Source: Chitinophaga sp. CB10 (GTDB lineage: Bacteria > Bacteroidota > Bacteroidia > Chitinophagales > Chitinophagaceae). Taken from it: a stretch of 64,000 nt of DNA. Numbering within the stretch: position 1 is the first letter of the stretch; the number at the start of each line of letters is the position of its first letter. Below are positions 26,649 to 34,436 of this stretch, one piece after another. Position numbers and translations under genes: made by a program. The DNA is taken from positions 62,001 through 126,000 of the forward strand of contig MLAV02000019.1 of the NCBI GenBank assembly GCA_001870995.2, read 5' to 3'. The notes beneath the pieces were generated by a model. That model made no database searches. It was not told the DNA's origin and was given only the letters and a program-made list of their open reading frames with translations.

Positions 26649-27476
26649 TTATACACGCATACAAACAATGACGCTATTTTCTTTAATACCGGTAAACTGT
26701 ACCGGCCTTGTAAAATCCACCACGGACGGAGGCGAAAACTTCCGAAGGCGGTAGAACTGCCAATTGAATGCGTCCCCGTTGGCATCTGCCACCTCAATGG
26801 TGCTCTCCGGATGCTTCTCGTTATAGTCATTCAGGAAGTGATAAAAGAAATCTCCCCAACTGATATGTAAAGGCGCACGGGCCCTGAAATACGTGAGCCT
26901 GTCATCCTCGAAAGTCTTACGGATGCGAAGCCCTACTACCAAAAGTTCATTCATATCTTCTTCGACTATATCCTGCACGATTGAGCTTGCAGGATAACTC
27001 CACGGGGGATACGCAGGAGGCGGAATATTGTAAAAAGCCTTGCTCATTTCTATGATAGTCACGGTCAGAAAAAGCATCACCTGCGCCCGCCACAGTAATG
27101 CTGCCGACAGGGATGTTATCAGTGTCCAATAACTGAATGCCCATATTGCCGTACATACAAACAACACGTAGCATAAGGTTAGCAATACCAGGAGGCAAAT
27201 ACTCTGATTCCGGCTGAGATTCAGATAACTGACTACCACAGCAAAGTACACGCCCATTAATACCGCTATAATCTCCACAGCTATAAATATCCACCAGGAT
27301 GAGGCCAGCAATTTAGGAACAAGGACGGTGAGCAGGCATCCCAGGCTAAATCCCACCAACAACATCACCAGGAGGATAGGTTTCTTCTTCGCTGAGGCAG
27401 GCCAGTTATGCCAACATATCATAGCCAGGGTGAGCGTAGCGCCTGACAAAAGGGATAACCAAAACAGATTTTTCAT
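26649..27476 (-). CDS. tssN: TssN-like polytopic membrane protein of T6SSiii
   Basis: A 275-residue protein. The start MKNLFWLSLLSGATLTLAM lies 11 bp after tssG and begins the first helix; the open frame extends 39 codons into tssG but that part is not membrane-like. About five to six transmembrane helices occupy residues 1-165, followed by a soluble C-terminal domain of about 110 residues (LVVGLRIRKTFEDDRLTYFRARAP; FNWQFYRLRKFSPP). This layout is characteristic of TssN, a core T6SSiii membrane component. No enzymatic motif is visible. Confidence 0.75.
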   Translation of the reverse strand: MKNLFWLSLLSGATLTLAMICWHNWPASAKKKPILLVMLLVGFSLGCLLTVLVPKLLASSWWIFIAVEIIAVLMGVYFAVVVSYLNLSRNQSICLLVLLTLCYVLFVCTAIWAFSYWTLITSLSAALLWRAQVMLFLTVTIIEMSKAFYNIPPPAYPPWSYPASSIVQDIVEEDMNELLVVGLRIRKTFEDDRLTYFRARAPLHISWGDFFYHFLNDYNEKHPESTIEVADANGDAFNWQFYRLRKFSPPSVVDFTRPVQFTGIKENSVIVCMRV

Positions 27477-27487
27477 ATGAAGTAAGT

Positions 27488-28252
27488 TTAGCAGAAACTG
27501 GTATGGCCGAGCTGAAAAGTACCACAAAGCTCTGATGGATGCGGTAACACCTTCCACTCTATAATTGATTCTACGGGAAGCTGGTTTATACATATCCGGC
27601 GCAAGGCCCCACCCTTTTCAGCATATGGCATAAAATCTTTTGAAATAGTATTCATCAGCGGCCCAATAGTAACCATAACAGTCGGCCTGTGCATATAGCA
27701 GCGATTACCCGCAACAAAAGTTTGCGCCAGGCTTATGTTACCGAGTTCTCCACCGAAACTGGTAGTTGTTACCTTTACCTCCCGTTCGCAGGAGATATTA
27801 ATTCTCTCCTTAAACATACCTGATAATTGCTGTGCAAATGCCTGTAGGGATCGGTCGTGTAAAAAAACCTGCCCGGGCAGCACCAAACCGGCCCTGGCGG
27901 TGCGTAAGGAATAGGCGGTCAACTTGCAGGAGTGCTCAAACAGCAACCGGTCAAATGGCAGGAAAAACCGCCGGGCTGCAACCTCTTCCTGTCTGCTTCT
28001 TCTGCTGGTTGTGGCCATTTGCGTTACATCCTGCAATACTTCAGGATGAATATTTTCATGAAAAAGCAACTCCGGTAACAAGTCGTACAAGCTGCTGCGA
28101 CGTAACCATAAACTACCATCCGAAGTGAAGTCCAACTCAGGTAGTAGCCTACGTATAGCAGCACCTTGGTTAAATACAGGAAACGAAATTTCCTTATTGA
28201 CGGACAAAAGTGTTTCAGCTGCAATAGCATGAAAAGAAATATGATCAGGCAT
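27488..28252 (-). CDS. tssG: TssG-like T6SS baseplate wedge protein
   Basis: A 254-residue protein, first of the leftward T6SS operon. The C-terminal half fits the TssG family: GNISLAQTFVAGNRCYMHRP, then a VTIGPL strand, FMPYAEKGGALRRICIN, and the terminal LGHTSFC in the place of the family's LG-x-x-x-W-L ending. TssG pairs with TssF and TssE in the wedge that surrounds the spike. The N-terminal half is not diagnostic. Its separation from tssE-tssF by a divergent control region is notable. Confidence 0.68.
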   Translation of the reverse strand: MPDHISFHAIAAETLLSVNKEISFPVFNQGAAIRRLLPELDFTSDGSLWLRRSSLYDLLPELLFHENIHPEVLQDVTQMATTSRRSRQEEVAARRFFLPFDRLLFEHSCKLTAYSLRTARAGLVLPGQVFLHDRSLQAFAQQLSGMFKERINISCEREVKVTTTSFGGELGNISLAQTFVAGNRCYMHRPTVMVTIGPLMNTISKDFMPYAEKGGALRRICINQLPVESIIEWKVLPHPSELCGTFQLGHTSFC

Positions 28253-28325
28253 ACAGAAAGGTTAACTAATTAATAAAAAGCCTGAAGGGAATGGAGTAAA
28301 GAAATGTACCAGATTGAGTACAACA

Positions 28326-28357
28326 CAAAAGTATAGGAAATTGAAATTAACAACAAA
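28326..28357 (-). promoter_or_regulatory. Bacteroidota-type promoter for the tssG-N-K-O-D operon
   Basis: Read leftward, TTTG (28357-28354) and TACTTTTG (28333-28326) are separated by 20 bp, matching the TTTG-N19/20-TAnnTTTG consensus closely. The predicted leader before tssG is about 65-70 nt. The same AT-rich interval must hold the rightward promoter for the PKD-tssE-tssF genes; a CATATTTG box near 28400 is one mismatch from consensus. Confidence 0.6.
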
Positions 28358-28472
28358 AAAAATCTTTTGATTCAAAATTTTTTTTCGAATATTTTTATTC
28401 ATATTTGCATTACAACCAACCATATCCTCCAGCAGGAAATAAAACATTGTTTGATAACCTAAAACCTTAACG

Positions 28473-29435
28473 ATGAAGCATTTCAGCCCATCGAACCCTC
28501 ACGATTTATTTCTCCTCCTGATACCGGTAAGCCTTGCTATCAGCGGAATTATTCACTTAATGTTGAACAAGCATACAAAGCAGGATCATTTAAAAATTAC
28601 TACTGCTAACGGTAACGAATACACGGTTAATTCCAGCATCATCTTGTCCCTCAGTGGCAACACCTTAGGGACTGCTCCCTTCTGGATTCTTTCTCCGCAT
28701 CGTTACCGGGCTGGGAACAGTATTCAGTTTTCGGGCACGCGCGCAGGAAATATTTTCTTATCAGCTGTCTTAAATAATAAAGTTGCTACTGCTAAAGTAT
28801 TTATGTCTCCTGCGAATACAGCGTTACCCACTGCACCTACACCCAGGGCTGTTATTATCGGACCGGCGCAGGTCTTTGCGGGCCAGCCTTGTATCTACTA
28901 TTGCAGAAATGATTCCGCCAGGAGTTATCAATGGCGTTTAATGAGCGACAGCAATAGTCTGCAAACAGCCAACAGCTTCCGTGTTACCTTTCGTTACCCG
29001 GGCGAGCAACATCTCACACTTACGTTGAATAATGACCCAACTACCACGGTCATTAAACTAATTCAGGTATTGGCTCCTGATGAAAAAAAGCCTGTGCCCC
29101 AGTTGGCCATTCCTACTCCAATTCCTGCCATTCCCGCTGCCGCAAAACCTGTTGCTCCAACGGTCAGCGATCCGGCATTTCAGCAATTGTTCCTGCAACT
29201 GGTGGAGGGAAAAAAAGACGTAGCCGAAATATTACAATACCTCTGTAATCAGACGGAAACGATGGTTGTACTGAATGATAAGCAAGCCGTCACCTTCCTG
29301 CAATGCTGTCATCAGCTGCAAAATAAAAGGAACATCCGCCTGCTGTCTATGTCGCTCGCACGAAACGACAACGGCTGCATAGAAGCTATCAATATCCGGC
29401 TCGACCGGAAAAAATTTATAGGACTCTTTAAATAA
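28473..29435 (+). CDS. Membrane-anchored PKD-domain protein, candidate TssP
   Basis: A 320-residue protein with one N-terminal transmembrane helix (DLFLLLIPVSLAISGIIHLM) and a periplasmic part with two Ig/PKD-like stretches. The second ends in ARSYQWRLMSD and FRVTFRYPGEQHLTLTLNND, the W...F.YPG.H.VTL rhythm of PKD domains. A Pro/Ala-rich linker leads to a C-terminal domain of about 100 residues. It directly precedes tssE (6-bp gap). T6SSiii has a single-pass envelope component TssP, and this protein is the best candidate in the locus by position and topology, but I cannot confirm it by motif. Confidence 0.55.
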   Translation: MKHFSPSNPHDLFLLLIPVSLAISGIIHLMLNKHTKQDHLKITTANGNEYTVNSSIILSLSGNTLGTAPFWILSPHRYRAGNSIQFSGTRAGNIFLSAVLNNKVATAKVFMSPANTALPTAPTPRAVIIGPAQVFAGQPCIYYCRNDSARSYQWRLMSDSNSLQTANSFRVTFRYPGEQHLTLTLNNDPTTTVIKLIQVLAPDEKKPVPQLAIPTPIPAIPAAAKPVAPTVSDPAFQQLFLQLVEGKKDVAEILQYLCNQTETMVVLNDKQAVTFLQCCHQLQNKRNIRLLSMSLARNDNGCIEAINIRLDRKKFIGLFK

Positions 29436-29441
29436 CCAACC

Positions 29442-29840
29442 ATGCAAAACAAATACCTGCAGCTGCCTTTGCAGCTTAATGAGCTGCTTAATGGCGGCCG
29501 GCTGAGCAGAATACATGTTAAAGACTCCATCAAACAACATATATGGCTGCTTGTAAATACGTACCAGGGGGAGCATAGCCACAAGCCAGCATATGGGTTC
29601 CCTTTATGGGAACAAACTTTGCGGATCAATCCCAATTCGCAACTCCTGAAATCACATATCGAATTGTCGTTACAGCAATACCTCACTCAATTTGAAACGC
29701 GCATGCATCAATTCAACATTGCCGTATCCTTTGAGAACGAGAACCATATCACTATCAGCCTGAAAGGCTGCACGGTGTATTGCAACCAGGAATTTAATAT
29801 TGATTACCAGCTATTGGTTCACCCCTTACTGTACAAGTAA
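29442..29840 (+). CDS. tssE: TssE, gp25-like baseplate protein
   Basis: A 132-residue protein of the gp25/TssE family, related to the lysozyme-like baseplate protein of phage T4. The diagnostic segment is IKQHIWLLVNTYQGEHSHKP then AYGFPLWE, equivalent to the family's 'L-x-T-x-x-GE...P-x-[YF]G' motif. It joins TssF/TssG in the wedge and nucleates the sheath. It overlaps the tssF start by one base (TAATG), implying translational coupling. Confidence 0.85.
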   Translation: MQNKYLQLPLQLNELLNGGRLSRIHVKDSIKQHIWLLVNTYQGEHSHKPAYGFPLWEQTLRINPNSQLLKSHIELSLQQYLTQFETRMHQFNIAVSFENENHITISLKGCTVYCNQEFNIDYQLLVHPLLYK

Positions 29841-31600
29841 TGATTAAAGAAACTATTAAATCAAGGTTACTACAGCTTGCAGCAGCGCAGCATAATGACG
29901 CTCATTCGGGAGCAATCCCTCATGACCCTATTGTTACTTTACTCATGGAGGCGCTGGCCGGCGAACTGTCCAGACTGCACGAATTCCAGGATCAAATGCA
30001 ATCGGGTATTTTACAACACCTGGCGTCGGTATTGCTCAACGATACTATTACCTGTAGTTTGCCGGGTCATACTTTGCTACATGGAACGCCATGTGACGTA
30101 ACGATTATTGACCAACAACATGTCTTCAAGGATCAGGGAGAAGGCGCTGTTTTTATCCCGGTGGGAACTCATAAACTGTTTCCAGTGACCTTACGCCATA
30201 TTTTTTATCCGGATAGAATTGTCCAGCTCAATGAAGGTCTGCAGCAGGAGATTGTAATCCGGGAGCCCATTATGCACGATACATCCCCCAGGATAATCCT
30301 AATGGCACAGACAGATACAGTTCCATCAGACCTTTGTGGATTTTCTATATTTTTAGACATCCCCGAACATTTGCAGGAAAGCATTACACCGCTCCTGCCG
30401 CTGCTTTCATGCAAGGTTAACGGCTGTAAGGCAACGGTGGAACGGTTATTCTACCACGAAATAGCCGGTATGCCCTCCCCCGTTCCCCATGCCTATACAC
30501 AGCAGGCTTTAAATACTTACAGGTCACAGGTTATTACGATTACGTCCTGTGAGCTGGCTGATCAACACGTAGCAGCGGAGCCGCCTATTATATTGCAACC
30601 TTTCCTGCAACAACAATTAATCGCTTTACCGGAGTGCAATATCTGGATGGAGCTTGAGCTTCCTGGTATCTCACATGAATGGATAACCGAGATTAAGTGT
30701 TATATTAACTGCTTCCCTGCCGTTAATATATCCTCCAGTGAAATTATTCATGAGATACATCCGCTACACAAAGTATTCCAGTTGAAATGCGATGATGACT
30801 TTTTATGCCTTGGCGCAGTCACTGACCAGGATGGAACTCCATTTATCCAAATGACCGACAAGACATCCGCAGAACTCCAGCCGGGTGAATTGAACCTGCT
30901 GCATGCAGAAAAACAGCGGATGGATAAGCGTGGCGTCGTACGGCTATTGGAAGCGTGCATTAGGGGATTAAGGGAAGAAGTTCAACTTATCGGCCAGCTG
31001 GGTCACAATCATCTACTGCAAATATTAGAAGAGCTTACCCAAAAGATAAATTACCTGGAAGAAGTGGTATATCCGGATCAGCGCCGGCCAGCCTGGCCAA
31101 CGATTGCATTCCAGCCACATTCGGGATCCACCCGAATGACGGTGCAATATTATACGACCAAAGGCGCCAGGCTATCTACAATACCCACGTTTAGCAAATG
31201 GCAGGAGCAGGGTAACACGGTCTTCCTGCCAAATAGTATTGTCAACCTAACGCCGGTGATTAACGGGATACCGGCCCCTTCCCCGGAAAAGCAGGTCCAA
31301 TTATTCCGTGCACAGTTATATGCACAGCAGAGAATTGTCAATGGAGCGGATGTAGAACAGTGCTGCCGGACTGTTTTAGGCCCCTACTTCTCCTCCGTAC
31401 GAATCGAACAAGGTGTCGCGCTATCACCCTTACCCGATCAAGGGTATATAAGGACGATAGACGTTCATATCACCCTGGATCAGTCAGCCTCGCACTGTCA
31501 TAAAGATCTGTTATCCTATTACCGGAGAGTTATCCTGCAGCAGCTTGACGAAAATAGTGTAGGGCTGGCCGGCTACCGGGTATTTCTCATCCCACCATAA
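29840..31600 (+). CDS. tssF: TssF, T6SS baseplate protein
   Basis: A 586-residue protein. The N-terminus contains IKSRLLQLAAAQ and DPIVTLLMEALAGELSRLHE, then LQHLASVLL and a PGHTLLHGTP strand, the order expected for TssF. In the T6SS wedge two TssF copies and one TssG enclose TssE around the hub. The protein is close to the usual 580-630 residues. Start and stop are clear: the ATG overlaps the tssE stop and the gene ends in a convergent junction 12 bp from the barrel gene. Confidence 0.83.
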   Translation: MIKETIKSRLLQLAAAQHNDAHSGAIPHDPIVTLLMEALAGELSRLHEFQDQMQSGILQHLASVLLNDTITCSLPGHTLLHGTPCDVTIIDQQHVFKDQGEGAVFIPVGTHKLFPVTLRHIFYPDRIVQLNEGLQQEIVIREPIMHDTSPRIILMAQTDTVPSDLCGFSIFLDIPEHLQESITPLLPLLSCKVNGCKATVERLFYHEIAGMPSPVPHAYTQQALNTYRSQVITITSCELADQHVAAEPPIILQPFLQQQLIALPECNIWMELELPGISHEWITEIKCYINCFPAVNISSSEIIHEIHPLHKVFQLKCDDDFLCLGAVTDQDGTPFIQMTDKTSAELQPGELNLLHAEKQRMDKRGVVRLLEACIRGLREEVQLIGQLGHNHLLQILEELTQKINYLEEVVYPDQRRPAWPTIAFQPHSGSTRMTVQYYTTKGARLSTIPTFSKWQEQGNTVFLPNSIVNLTPVINGIPAPSPEKQVQLFRAQLYAQQRIVNGADVEQCCRTVLGPYFSSVRIEQGVALSPLPDQGYIRTIDVHITLDQSASHCHKDLLSYYRRVILQQLDENSVGLAGYRVFLIPP

Positions 31601-31612
31601 CCCGATTAAACA

Positions 31613-32425
31613 TTAATGCCTTTTACCCTCCCAAATGATATCCAGCGCGAGGTAATGCACATCTGTAATGTTATGGCCGGCGCCTAACAGATCGTTCATA
31701 TATCCGATATCAATCGTCCAGGGTAGATGCAAAGGATGAGTGGTATAATAAACAGTAAACCGGGTTTCACGGTAACCATAGGAAGTCCATTGCACGGGCA
31801 AGTGTTCCTTGCTGATGGAGAATAGCACTTCAGCGCTTCCGCTTAACTTGTTATGGTTAGGGCCAGGCAACGGCATGCTCAACTGAGATTTGATACGGGT
31901 TCGAAACTGAAAATTTTCTTCGCCGGTTTTAAAATCAGGTGTAAAGAACTTTCTGAATTCCTGGCGCAGGGTATTTTTCCACTTTAGCCGGCCAACGTCC
32001 GTGGATAGTGCATACCTGCCATAAATCCGGAATTCCTGTTCTATAGCAGGATCTGCACTATGATAAGGATAAGTTTCCTCGTAACTGTTTTGCCGCCGGT
32101 AGCTTAGGGCGTAGGAAAACTCTTTATTCTTGCTGTAATGTTGGTAAAATTCCTGGTTCAGTACCAATATGGCCTGATGATGGAACGGGTTGGCATCACC
32201 TGCAGGATCACTGGTTCGTCCAACACCAATATATGAAAGCGATGTAACTTTCCCGGCTGTATCAAGCGGCTGCCGCCATCCCAGGGCCATCCAGAAGGCG
32301 GTATTTGCTTTTCCAAGGCCCGGTGGACTAATTTGTGCTGAAGCTGCCACCGTAAAAAGAGAAAAGAATATAACCAGTGGAAAAAATTTTATAAATGGAA
32401 AAGACAGCTCGTTGTTTATTTTCAT
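31613..32425 (-). CDS. DUF2490-like outer-membrane beta-barrel protein
   Basis: A 270-residue protein. The start MKINNELSFPFIKFF precedes a signal peptide (LVIFFSLFTVAASAQ); 23 further upstream codons are rejected. The mature chain alternates strands with Arg/Tyr-rich patches (YALSYRRQNSYEETYPYHSAD, WKNTLRQEFRKFFTPDFKTG), typical of DUF2490 barrels of about 12 strands. No function is established for the family. It ends the second leftward block and faces tssF tail to tail, so a T6SS role is only positional. Confidence 0.7.
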   Translation of the reverse strand: MKINNELSFPFIKFFPLVIFFSLFTVAASAQISPPGLGKANTAFWMALGWRQPLDTAGKVTSLSYIGVGRTSDPAGDANPFHHQAILVLNQEFYQHYSKNKEFSYALSYRRQNSYEETYPYHSADPAIEQEFRIYGRYALSTDVGRLKWKNTLRQEFRKFFTPDFKTGEENFQFRTRIKSQLSMPLPGPNHNKLSGSAEVLFSISKEHLPVQWTSYGYRETRFTVYYTTHPLHLPWTIDIGYMNDLLGAGHNITDVHYLALDIIWEGKRH

Positions 32426-32527
32426 AATAACTGTTGACTTGAAATAGAAATATGGCCTACTGTATGGCTGCCATATGCAGCCACACGCAGGCATAATTGC
32501 TCACTGTTTGAATAGCTTTATATAAAA

Positions 32528-33310
32528 TCAGTTATTATCATAAGGTATCTGTAACTGGCTGTACAGGATATAGCGGGGTTGAGGAGTGCTGGCAGCCAGC
32601 AGCCTTTCATTACGCCGACTGGGCGTAAAGTGGATATGATAATCAACATTCAATTTAGCGGTGATATGACGCCATAATTTCAGAAACAGGATAGGAAGTT
32701 GGCCTTGTTCGGTTTTATTTTCTTCATTTTCTTCTGAAATGAATTCGACGTCCTGAAGGGGCTCGGAAGCAGTATGAAAAGCAAAGGCTTGTCCTTGTGT
32801 GTCAGTAGGTTTGTTTGTAATGATTGGGGCTTGGAACTCTAAGCCCTTGAGAGGGGCAATACAGGGATCAATACAGGGGTCAATACAAGATTCAAAAGCG
32901 AGGGCCTGTTCACCCACCGAAACAATATACCGGGTATCAACTGGGTCTCCGGCGGCGTCACCTTCGGGTCCCACTCGATTTTGCCGGTGATCACCTGTTT
33001 CACAATGCGGGTATCCACCGCATCGCGGCGGGGCAAGGTAGCGCCGGACGAAATCAGTAAATGCTATGGCCTTGATGGGATTAGTACAAGATTCAGCAAC
33101 AAAGCCTTGTTCTTCTCTGGCATTAGTAACCAGCCCACTGCAAAAATCATTTTTCGCATCCCCTGGTCCGCTAAGTCCATCCAATGTTTGAACCTGCCTA
33201 TTAAGTGCCGCATTACCATTATACAGATAGCAACCCGCTTTCCTCCATCCTCCTGTCAGGAAAAAAGCAGCCATTATTATCCATACTAAAGTTCGCAAAA
33301 CTACCCCCAT
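32528..33310 (-). CDS. Mosaic hypothetical protein with an N-terminal hydrophobic segment
   Basis: A 260-residue open frame with no recognised family. It begins with a hydrophobic signal or anchor (LVWIIMAAFFLTGG). The body holds three related phrases: GFVAESCTNPIKAIAF, ALAFESCIDP...CIAPLKGLEF and AFAFHTASEPLQDVEF. The middle one is lengthened by a 12-bp tandem repeat (32857-32892) that yields CIDPCIDPCIAP. Between the first two lies a GC-rich stretch (32929-33048) that makes sense only in another frame, where it reads like the C-terminal linker of a pectate lyase. The gene may be a recent composite, a decaying pseudogene, or a rapidly varying secreted protein. Position inside the T6SS block makes a T6SS-associated role possible but unproven. 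Confidence 0.45.
   Translation of the reverse strand: MGVVLRTLVWIIMAAFFLTGGWRKAGCYLYNGNAALNRQVQTLDGLSGPGDAKNDFCSGLVTNAREEQGFVAESCTNPIKAIAFTDFVRRYLAPPRCGGYPHCETGDHRQNRVGPEGDAAGDPVDTRYIVSVGEQALAFESCIDPCIDPCIAPLKGLEFQAPIITNKPTDTQGQAFAFHTASEPLQDVEFISEENEENKTEQGQLPILFLKLWRHITAKLNVDYHIHFTPSRRNERLLAASTPQPRYILYSQLQIPYDNN
32857..32892. repeat. Three tandem 12-bp units inside the mosaic ORF
   Basis: CAATACAGGGAT, CAATACAGGGGT and CAATACAAGATT lie head to tail. Each unit encodes four residues leftward, giving the CIDP-type repetition. Such in-frame units can change copy number by slippage. Confidence 0.85.
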
Positions 33311-33590
33311 TCAATAAAATGATTCTGCCGCTAAATTAAACCCTCTCTGCTTGCATTACTAGTACAAATCAGGAATTCCTTATCCCGAAACAGTACTATA
33401 CATCCATACATTATCATGAAACTAAGCAGGCGGCCCTGCGGTAACAACTCCATACAGGGCCTTCCCGCTCATCATTAACCCAAATGAACAGCATGTAGAA
33501 ACATGCCGATTTTGTTAAAACCATTTCAATCTATGAAACATCACCTGAGGCGAATTCTCCTATTTGAATTTCTCCACACAACTGCCTGTA

Positions 33591-34436
33591 TCACACAAAA
33601 TCCGGTTCCAGCATATACGCCGGTAAATTTCGCCGCCGAATTTTCACTATCAGCGGAGGCGGAATATTTCGCAGCTTGATGGCTACCCATATCGCTTCCT
33701 CATGGAGCATAGTGGCTGGTATTACTACCCCTATGGACGCTTTACGGCGTTGCTGTACCACCGTACTTCCGGTTTGATACAATAAAGGCATTCCTTCCAG
33801 CGCTTTGGATCGTATGTTCTGCTTCAACACCCTGACGGCTTCCACTTCCGCAGGAACAACAGATTTCCCGCTAAGGCCAAGATGCAGATAAAACAAGTTT
33901 TTCAATTTCATCCCCCGGACGAATCCCGCAACGACTTTATAATGCCTCACTTTGGCATGCAGCTTTCCGGGATCGCTCAGGAAATTTCCGGCAATGCGGG
34001 CCACTCCCAGGGTATCCGGCCTGTCAAACGCATTTTCTGCGGACTTGTCAGCAATAGCGAGCAACTGCTGCCAGCTGTTGGATGTACTATTGCCATGATT
34101 TGATTTTCGTTTTGCAGGAATGCGGTACTGTAAAGTGTTCTGTGCCATTGCCGGATCGTAGATAACGACCACGGGGTACACACGCTTTGCAGTAATGATC
34201 ACGGCACTTGTGGCAATAGGCGGTATGCCGATAGCACGAATCATGACAACCTTTCCCAGTAGTTGGGTATTATACCAGGGATGTTCGCTTTCTATTTGCA
34301 TCACCTTCACCGGCGACCTGCAAGTGATCAATGTAGCCGCTTTCCCCGTAACAAGTATGGTATCCGCCTGTGCCCACGCGCTTAGGCGTAACTGCAGCAG
34401 GCATAATAACAGCAGCCATTTAATGCGTTTGTTCAT
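33591..34436 (-). CDS. TraN/DUF4138-like periplasmic protein
   Basis: A 281-residue protein with a signal peptide (WLLLLCLLQLRLSAWAQAD). The mature N-terminus TILVTGKAATLITCRSPVKV and the following VMIRAIGIPPIATSAVIITA and VYPVVVIYD match the layout of TraN (DUF4138) of Bacteroidota conjugative transposons, a VirB9/TrbG-like beta-sandwich. The C-terminal half has further beta-rich segments (LFYLHLGLSGKSVVPAEVEA; AIWVAIKLRNIPPPLIVKI). No other tra gene is nearby, so it is not part of a visible conjugation system. Its start overlaps the end of tssC by 17 bp, which suggests co-expression with the sheath genes and a possible envelope role in the T6SS. Confidence 0.6.
   Translation of the reverse strand: MNKRIKWLLLLCLLQLRLSAWAQADTILVTGKAATLITCRSPVKVMQIESEHPWYNTQLLGKVVMIRAIGIPPIATSAVIITAKRVYPVVVIYDPAMAQNTLQYRIPAKRKSNHGNSTSNSWQQLLAIADKSAENAFDRPDTLGVARIAGNFLSDPGKLHAKVRHYKVVAGFVRGMKLKNLFYLHLGLSGKSVVPAEVEAVRVLKQNIRSKALEGMPLLYQTGSTVVQQRRKASIGVVIPATMLHEEAIWVAIKLRNIPPPLIVKIRRRNLPAYMLEPDFV

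Noticed and set aside
33591..34436. A conjugative transposon
   Set aside because: Only one TraN-like gene; no other tra genes, integrase, relaxase or attachment repeats in the window.
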